From NCBI GenBank assembly GCA_900767695.1, contig CAAGAC010000051.1, positions 1-35,367 of the forward strand: a stretch of DNA of 35,367 nt, in the 5' to 3' direction. This DNA is from an uncultured Succinivibrio sp. GTDB lineage: Bacteria; Pseudomonadota; Gammaproteobacteria; Enterobacterales; Succinivibrionaceae. Positions 31,369 through 35,367 of the stretch are shown here, in pieces. How positions within the stretch are numbered: position 1 is the first letter of the stretch; every line of letters starts with the position of its first letter. The notes below the pieces were generated by a model that was not told the origin of the DNA, did no database searches, and worked only from the letters and a program-made list of their open reading frames with translations. The translations under genes and the position numbers were made by a program.

Positions 31369-33654
31369 ATGATGGAAAAGGACGACGGCGCGTTCGCGCT
31401 GCTCACAGAGCCCCTTCAGAGGTGGATCTTCAAGAAGGGGTGGGACGATCTGCTGCCCATCCAGAAGCAGGCGATCCGCCCGGTGATGGCAGGAAGATCC
31501 GACATCATCATCTCGGCCTCGACGGCAAGCGGCAAGACCGAGGCGGCCTTCCTGCCCGCGCTCTCGGCAGTCTCCGGAAAGCACGCGAAAGACGGGATCC
31601 GCATCCTCTACATAAGCCCGCTCAAGGCCCTCATCAACGATCAGGCCCGCCGCATCGAGGACATGGCCGAGGGCACCGGGCTTCCGGTCACCCCCTGGCA
31701 CGGCGACATCAGCGGGGCGCGCAAGGACCGCCTGGCAGAGCACCCGGCAGGAGTGCTCCTCACCACCCCCGAGTCGCTCGAGTCGATGCTCATAAACCGC
31801 GCCGCGTGGCTCAGGACCGCCCTTTCGAACCTCTCCTACTTCATCATCGACGAGTTCCACGCCTTCATGGGCACGCAGCGCGGCTACCAGCTCCAGTCCC
31901 AGCTCCACCGCATCGACAACATCTGCGGCAGGCTGATCCCGCGCGTGGCCCTCTCGGCAACCTTCTCTGACTCCGCGGCGGCGCAGTCGAGCCTGCGCCC
32001 CCAGGGCGGCGTGCCCTGCCTCGTCATAACAGGCGGCGAGCGCGGGGACCGGCTCGCCGTCCAGGTGCGCGGCTACGACGGCCCGCCACCTAGGGAGGAG
32101 GATCTGCCCGTCAAGCGCCGCCGCGGCAAGGGCGAGGCGGCAGGGCCGCTTGGCGCCTACCGCGACATCTCGGCCGACATCTTCAGGCTGATGCGCGGCA
32201 CCACCAACCTCGTCTTCTGCAACTCGCGCATGCTCACCGAGAGCATCGCCACCGATCTGCAGCGCCTGTGCGAGCGCAGCTTCGTGCCAAACGAGTTCTT
32301 CCCGCACCACGGATCGCTCTCGCGCGAGCTGCGCGAGAGCCTGGAGCAGCGCCTCATCGAGGGCCGCCTGCCCACCACCGCCGTCTGCACGGCCACGCTG
32401 GAGCTTGGCATCGACATCTCGGACGTGCACTCGATAGCCCAGATAGATCCGCCCTTGTCGGTGGCCTCGCTGCGCCAGCGCCTCGGGCGCTCGGGAAGGC
32501 GCGACCACCTCGCGGTGCTCAGGCTCTTCATCCCCGAGTACACGGTCAAGACCGACAGCTTCTCAAGCTACAACCTCTGCGAGAACACCTTCCTCTCCTC
32601 GGCGATGATCGAGCTCCTGCTCGACCACTGGTACGAGCCGCCGCTCAAGCACGAGTACGCGTTCTCGACGCTGCTCCAGCAGACCCTCTCGGTCATCGCC
32701 TCGCGCGGCAGCGCGTCGGCAAGAAACCTCTACGCGCTATTGTGCAGGACCGGCCCCTTCAGCCTCTGCACGCCAGCGATCTTCGCGCAGTTCCTGCACG
32801 ATCTCGGCGACTCGAACCTCATCACCCAGCTTGCCGACGGCACGCTCGCGCTCGGCACCGGGGGCGAGGACCTGCTCTCAAGCTGGAACTTCTACTCGGC
32901 CTTCCAGACCCCCGACGAGTTCTCCATCGAGCACGACGGCAAGGTCATCGGCAAGGTGCCGGTCTCCCAGCCCTTGGAGCTTGGGATGACCTTCCTCTTC
33001 GCAGGCCGCGGCTGGAAGATAGTCTTCCTCTCGGACTCCCAGAAGATCATCGGCGTGAAGCCCTACCCGCACACCGCGCTGCCCCTGGTGATCACCGGCG
33101 CGGGCGGGCGCATCCACGACAAGCTGCGCGCCACGATGTTCAAGCTCTACTGCGACGGAAAGATCCCGGAGTTCCTGAACCGCGCCGCGCACCTGAACTT
33201 CGCGCGCGGGCTCATGACCTTCCGCAAGTTCGACCTCGAGCACTGCCGCCTGATGCGGGCGCCGGACTCGCTTGAGATCTACCCCTGGAAGGGCGATCGC
33301 GTGATGAGGACAATGCAGCTGATGTTGCGCCGCAAGAACTGCAAGTGCCGCCAGTACGGCTCGCACCTGCACATGGACTTCACCTCCGAGGACACGCTCG
33401 CGCAGGCGGTGCGCTCGATCCTCGACGAGGGCGAGGTCGACGGCTGCGTGCTCGCAGAGCGCGTCGAGAACCTCAACACCGACAAGCACGACGAGTTCAT
33501 CTCCACGCCCCTGAAGCGCCTGAGCTACGCCTGGAGCAGCCTCGACATCAAGGGCGCATTGAAGTGCTTCGAGGAGCTCTCGCGCGAGCTCCGCCTGCCG
33601 CCCTCACGCCCCGCCGTCCAGGTGGGCGCAGCCCCAGCGGCAAAGCTCGACTAG
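31369..33654 (+). CDS. Lhr-like DEAD/DEAH helicase (BrxHI/SngC-like)
   Basis: This 761-residue superfamily 2 helicase has a Q-like motif (LLPIQKQAI), Walker A SASTASGKT (49-57), LYISPLKALINDQ, TTPESLES, the Walker B box DEFH (161-164), SATF (196-199), CTATLELGIDISDV and motif VI QRLGRSGRR (370-378). The C-terminal half (about 400-761) has the large accessory region of Lhr-type helicases and ends in a short Ala/Pro tail. In type 2 BREX and Shango such a helicase is always paired with a DUF2791 ATPase, and the gene here starts 3 nt after it with no strong ribosome site, so it is probably coupled. Its 3' end overlaps the convergent hxlR-type gene by 51 nt. Confidence 0.9.
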   Translation: MMEKDDGAFALLTEPLQRWIFKKGWDDLLPIQKQAIRPVMAGRSDIIISASTASGKTEAAFLPALSAVSGKHAKDGIRILYISPLKALINDQARRIEDMAEGTGLPVTPWHGDISGARKDRLAEHPAGVLLTTPESLESMLINRAAWLRTALSNLSYFIIDEFHAFMGTQRGYQLQSQLHRIDNICGRLIPRVALSATFSDSAAAQSSLRPQGGVPCLVITGGERGDRLAVQVRGYDGPPPREEDLPVKRRRGKGEAAGPLGAYRDISADIFRLMRGTTNLVFCNSRMLTESIATDLQRLCERSFVPNEFFPHHGSLSRELRESLEQRLIEGRLPTTAVCTATLELGIDISDVHSIAQIDPPLSVASLRQRLGRSGRRDHLAVLRLFIPEYTVKTDSFSSYNLCENTFLSSAMIELLLDHWYEPPLKHEYAFSTLLQQTLSVIASRGSASARNLYALLCRTGPFSLCTPAIFAQFLHDLGDSNLITQLADGTLALGTGGEDLLSSWNFYSAFQTPDEFSIEHDGKVIGKVPVSQPLELGMTFLFAGRGWKIVFLSDSQKIIGVKPYPHTALPLVITGAGGRIHDKLRATMFKLYCDGKIPEFLNRAAHLNFARGLMTFRKFDLEHCRLMRAPDSLEIYPWKGDRVMRTMQLMLRRKNCKCRQYGSHLHMDFTSEDTLAQAVRSILDEGEVDGCVLAERVENLNTDKHDEFISTPLKRLSYAWSSLDIKGALKCFEELSRELRLPPSRPAVQVGAAPAAKLD

Positions 33655-34011
33655 GACGGGCCTCAGGGACTTCCCCTTCTGCGTGAGCGAGTACTCGACC
33701 TTCGGGGGCACCTGCGGGTACTCCCTGCGCGACACCAGCCCCTCGGCCTCAAGGCTCTTCAGGGCCGAGCTCAGGGTCCTGAAGGTTATTCCCCCAAGAT
33801 AGCGGCGCATCTCGTTGAAGCGCACCACCCCGTGCCCCATCAGGCAGTAGAGAATGTGCAGCCGGTACTTGCCCGAGATGAGCGACATCGTGTAGGCAAA
33901 GCCGGTCTCGCCGATGACGTCCCCGCAGTTGACCCCCGCGCCGAGGACGTCGCCCCCGCAGCCGCCCGTCCGGGGCGGCTGCGGCTTGCTTGAATCTAGG
34001 CAGTCTGCCAT
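33604..34011 (-). CDS. HxlR-family (winged helix) transcriptional regulator
   Basis: This 135-residue MarR-like regulator has the HxlR core SLISGKYRLHILYCL, RFNEMRRYLGGITFRTLSSALKSLEAEGLVSRREYPQVPPKVEYSLTQKG and LVELCRWG. Many HxlR proteins sense electrophiles or oxidants through a Cys near the N-terminus; here C29 (NCGDVIGE) sits at that place, with extra C4 and C18 in a Gly-rich leader. It is divergent from the DsbA-like gene and thioredoxin, which are probable targets. No ribosome site is clear before ATG 34011; the conserved Cys29 argues that the N-terminus belongs to the protein. Confidence 0.88.
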   Translation of the reverse strand: MADCLDSSKPQPPRTGGCGGDVLGAGVNCGDVIGETGFAYTMSLISGKYRLHILYCLMGHGVVRFNEMRRYLGGITFRTLSSALKSLEAEGLVSRREYPQVPPKVEYSLTQKGKSLRPVLVELCRWGCAHLDGGA

Positions 34012-34035
34012 TTGCTAATTTTTATCTTTTGTGTT

Positions 34036-34063
34036 TTGTGCGTTAAATCAATCTATATATACT
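34036..34063 (+). promoter_or_regulatory. Candidate promoter of the DsbA-like gene
   Basis: TTGTGC and TATACT are separated by 16 bp in the AT-rich 147-nt gap between the divergent genes. The region is strikingly AT-rich compared with the rest of the window. A minus-strand promoter for the regulator (TTGGTG, 18 bp, TATATA) overlaps it. Confidence 0.5.
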
Positions 34064-34089
34064 TTAGGATAGTACATATCACCAATGAC

Positions 34090-34105
34090 AGTACTTGCAA
34101 GCACT
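34090..34105. promoter_or_regulatory. Operator-like palindrome in the HxlR/DsbA divergent region
   Basis: AGTACTTGCAAGCACT is a 16-bp inverted repeat with one mismatched pair, just downstream of the expected plus-strand start site. It is a plausible HxlR binding site; binding is inferred only from position. Confidence 0.4.
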
Positions 34106-34158
34106 GCATACAAATCCTAATTTCAATCACAGCAAAAGGCAAACATCCGGAGGGGAAA

Positions 34159-34851
34159 ATGGAAACCATCGCAAAGGGCATGGCCTGCGGCAGGGACGGC
34201 TGCTCGATAGCCGATCACGCTGCGGCTAGGGCCAAGGGCGGCGCCGGAAAGGCGGCTTCAATCAGGATCAAGATGTTCTCGGACTTCATCTGCCCCTGGT
34301 GCCTGCTCGGCGCGGCGGTGCTTGACGATCTCAGGGGCAGGTACGACTTTGCGGTCGAGCACTGCGGCATCGAGATCTTCCCGGACATCCCCAGGGACGG
34401 CATCAAGTTCGAGGACAGCCCGATGGCGCCCCACATGCCCGACGCGCTTGTGAAGATCGCTAAGATCCGCGATCTTGGGATCAGGCGCCCCGAGATCCTC
34501 CCCAACACCCGCAACGCCATCCTCGCCGAGGCCTACGCCAGGGAGAATGGCAAGGATCGCGAGTACTCGTTCGCGATGTGGGACGCCATCTTCCGGAAGG
34601 GGATCAATGTCAGTTCTGAGAGCGAGGTCGGCAAAATCATCGCCTCCATCGGGCTTGATCCTGATAAAGTGCCCGCATACACCCGCGACGAGGAGCGCAT
34701 AGGCAAGCTCGAGGAGCTTGAGCGCATGTGCCGCGACACCGGGCGCGACGACGTGCCCAACTTCATCGTCAACGGGAACTATTCGGTCGAGGGCTACGTC
34801 TCATCGGAGAAGTGGGCGGAGATCTTCGAGAGCATCCTGGGCAGCCATTAG
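34159..34851 (+). CDS. DsbA-family (FrnE-like) thiol oxidoreductase
   Basis: This 230-residue protein has a thioredoxin-fold active site CPWC (45-48) in FSDFICPWCLLGAAVL, the DsbA-type helical insert (ILPNTRNAILAEAYARENGK), and the cis-Pro loop DVPNFIVNGNYSVEGY near residue 200. It resembles FrnE and 2-hydroxychromene isomerase-like proteins. No signal peptide is seen, so it is likely cytoplasmic. An unusual 34-residue N-terminal leader carries a second pair, C10 and C15 (ACGRDGC). ATG 34159 follows GGAGGGG. It is followed by trxA after 52 nt, and the divergent HxlR protein likely controls it. Confidence 0.9.
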   Translation: METIAKGMACGRDGCSIADHAAARAKGGAGKAASIRIKMFSDFICPWCLLGAAVLDDLRGRYDFAVEHCGIEIFPDIPRDGIKFEDSPMAPHMPDALVKIAKIRDLGIRRPEILPNTRNAILAEAYARENGKDREYSFAMWDAIFRKGINVSSESEVGKIIASIGLDPDKVPAYTRDEERIGKLEELERMCRDTGRDDVPNFIVNGNYSVEGYVSSEKWAEIFESILGSH

Positions 34852-34903
34852 CAGCCGTCCCAGGAATGAGGAAAAGGTTTTAATCAACACACAAGAGGGC
34901 AAT

Positions 34904-35227
34904 ATGTCTTACATCACTGAACTCAACAGCGCCAACTTCGAGGATGAGGTTGTCCGCAGCGACCGCCCCGTGCTGGTCGACTTCTGGGCGACCTGGTGCG
35001 GCCCCTGCCGCATGGTCAGCCCGATCGTCGACGAGCTGTCAGGCGAGATGAACAACGTGAGGTTCTGCAAGGTCAACGTCGACGAGGCCTCGGATCTGGC
35101 CGCCAAGTTCGGCGTCATGAGCATCCCGACCCTCATCGTGTTCAAGGGCGGCGAGGCCGTGGCCCGCCAGGTCGGCGCCCTGGGCAAGGACGAGCTCAAG
35201 CAGTTCATCGAGAACGCCGCGAAGTGA
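34904..35227 (+). CDS. trxA: Thioredoxin
   Basis: This 107-residue thioredoxin has the active site WATWCGPCRM (C32, C35), the buried Asp in VDFWA, FCKVNVDEA, the cis-Pro loop SIPTLIVFKGGE, and the C-terminal ELKQFIENA. It reduces cytoplasmic disulfides with thioredoxin reductase. ATG 34904 follows AAGAGGG. The link to the HxlR/DsbA-like pair suggests a thiol-stress role and not necessarily the housekeeping TrxA. Confidence 0.96.
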   Translation: MSYITELNSANFEDEVVRSDRPVLVDFWATWCGPCRMVSPIVDELSGEMNNVRFCKVNVDEASDLAAKFGVMSIPTLIVFKGGEAVARQVGALGKDELKQFIENAAK

Positions 35228-35232
35228 TCCTT

Positions 35233-35249
35233 CCAAGGCCTTGCCTTGG
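35233..35249 (+). terminator. Terminator hairpin after trxA
   Basis: A 7-bp stem (CCAAGGC/GCCTTGG) with a 3-nt loop lies 5 nt past the trxA stop and is followed by a T-rich stretch (GCTTCTGGCTTTT). Confidence 0.55.
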
Positions 35250-35266
35250 GCTTCTGGCTTTTAAGA

Positions 35267-35367
35267 TCATGCCCCGTGCCTCAAGGCACGGGGCATGTCT
35301 TTCAAAACCGCAATAACAAGCCTGAGGCGTCCGTCCTTCAGGCAATAGATCCATAGTCCTTGGTCAC
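35267..35367 (-). CDS. Possible C-terminal fragment of a gene entering from the right edge
   Basis: A minus-strand frame is open from the window edge to a TGA at 35267-35269. The last 32 residues include GLWIYCLKDGRLRLVIAVLKD and end in MPRALRHGA. The product is not recognised. Its last codons would lie inside the hairpin at 35269-35296, which is unusual and lowers confidence. Confidence 0.25.
   Translation of the reverse strand, partial: DQGLWIYCLKDGRLRLVIAVLKDMPRALRHGA
35269..35296. terminator. Strong hairpin near the right edge
   Basis: A perfect 12-bp stem (ATGCCCCGTGCC/GGCACGGGGCAT) with loop TCAA is followed by GTCTTTC. It is a second terminator for trxA, or the end of the minus-strand frame that enters from the right. 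Confidence 0.6.

Noticed and set aside
31045..32508. Minus-strand frame of 487 codons
   Set aside because: It is antisense to the ATPase-helicase pair, whose motifs are intact. Such long shadows are expected in GC-rich DNA.
29998..33654. Complete BREX or complete Shango system
   Set aside because: No methyltransferase, alkaline-phosphatase-type PglZ, kinase or TerB-domain gene lies in the flanks.

Overview
This is a GC-rich, gene-dense bacterial chromosome segment with very short intergenic gaps. The minus-strand run nnr-tsaE-amiB-mutL-miaA-hfq-hflX-hflK-hflC-purA is the classic gammaproteobacterial hfq superoperon order. The ispB | rplU-rpmA-obgE divergon, the short E. coli-like Hfq and the non-endonuclease type MutL point the same way. 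I infer a Gammaproteobacterium with unusually high GC; a gut-associated lineage such as Succinivibrionaceae is a guess.

Layout. 1-3436 (minus): two tandem MATE efflux genes (one cut by the window edge), folA and obgE, all tightly overlapping. 3489-4269 (minus): rpmA and rplU, with a terminator before obgE and a good promoter; ispB diverges to the right. 5399-7228 (minus): a secreted MalS-like alpha-amylase homologue that has lost the conserved catalytic residues. 7353-7536: eight degenerate 23-bp tandem repeats in front of a DUF4143-type ATPase. 8910-11193 (plus): an aldo/keto reductase, a possible 58-residue small protein, and a DeoR-family regulator with an operator-like palindrome over its promoter. 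11290-23732 (minus): the hfq superoperon, from purA back to nnr.

23982-24737 (plus): a polyphosphate-glucokinase-type ROK kinase, convergent with recJ (minus). 26631-27488 (plus): a Fic-family gene split by an in-frame TGA. 27592-29896 (plus): a PTS EIIC-like membrane protein whose EIIB-like tail lacks the phosphocysteine, overlapping prmA. 29998-33654 (plus): a two-gene operon of a BrxD/SngB-like ATPase and a BrxHI/SngC-like helicase. This is the core pair of type 2 BREX and Shango phage defence, here without the other system genes. 33604-35227: an HxlR-type regulator divergent from a FrnE-like DsbA-family oxidoreductase and thioredoxin, which looks like a thiol-stress module.

How the genes work together. 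The conserved blocks serve translation and ribosome assembly (L21, L27, ObgE, PrmA, MiaA, TsaE), RNA regulation (Hfq), membrane protein quality control (HflKC), cell separation (AmiB), DNA repair (MutL, RecJ), and nucleotide, folate and quinone biosynthesis. The accessory content sits in the gaps between these blocks: the ATPase/helicase pair, the Fic remnant, the degenerate amylase, the DUF4143 ATPase with its repeat array, and the redox cassette. No tRNA, rRNA, CRISPR array or intact insertion sequence was seen.
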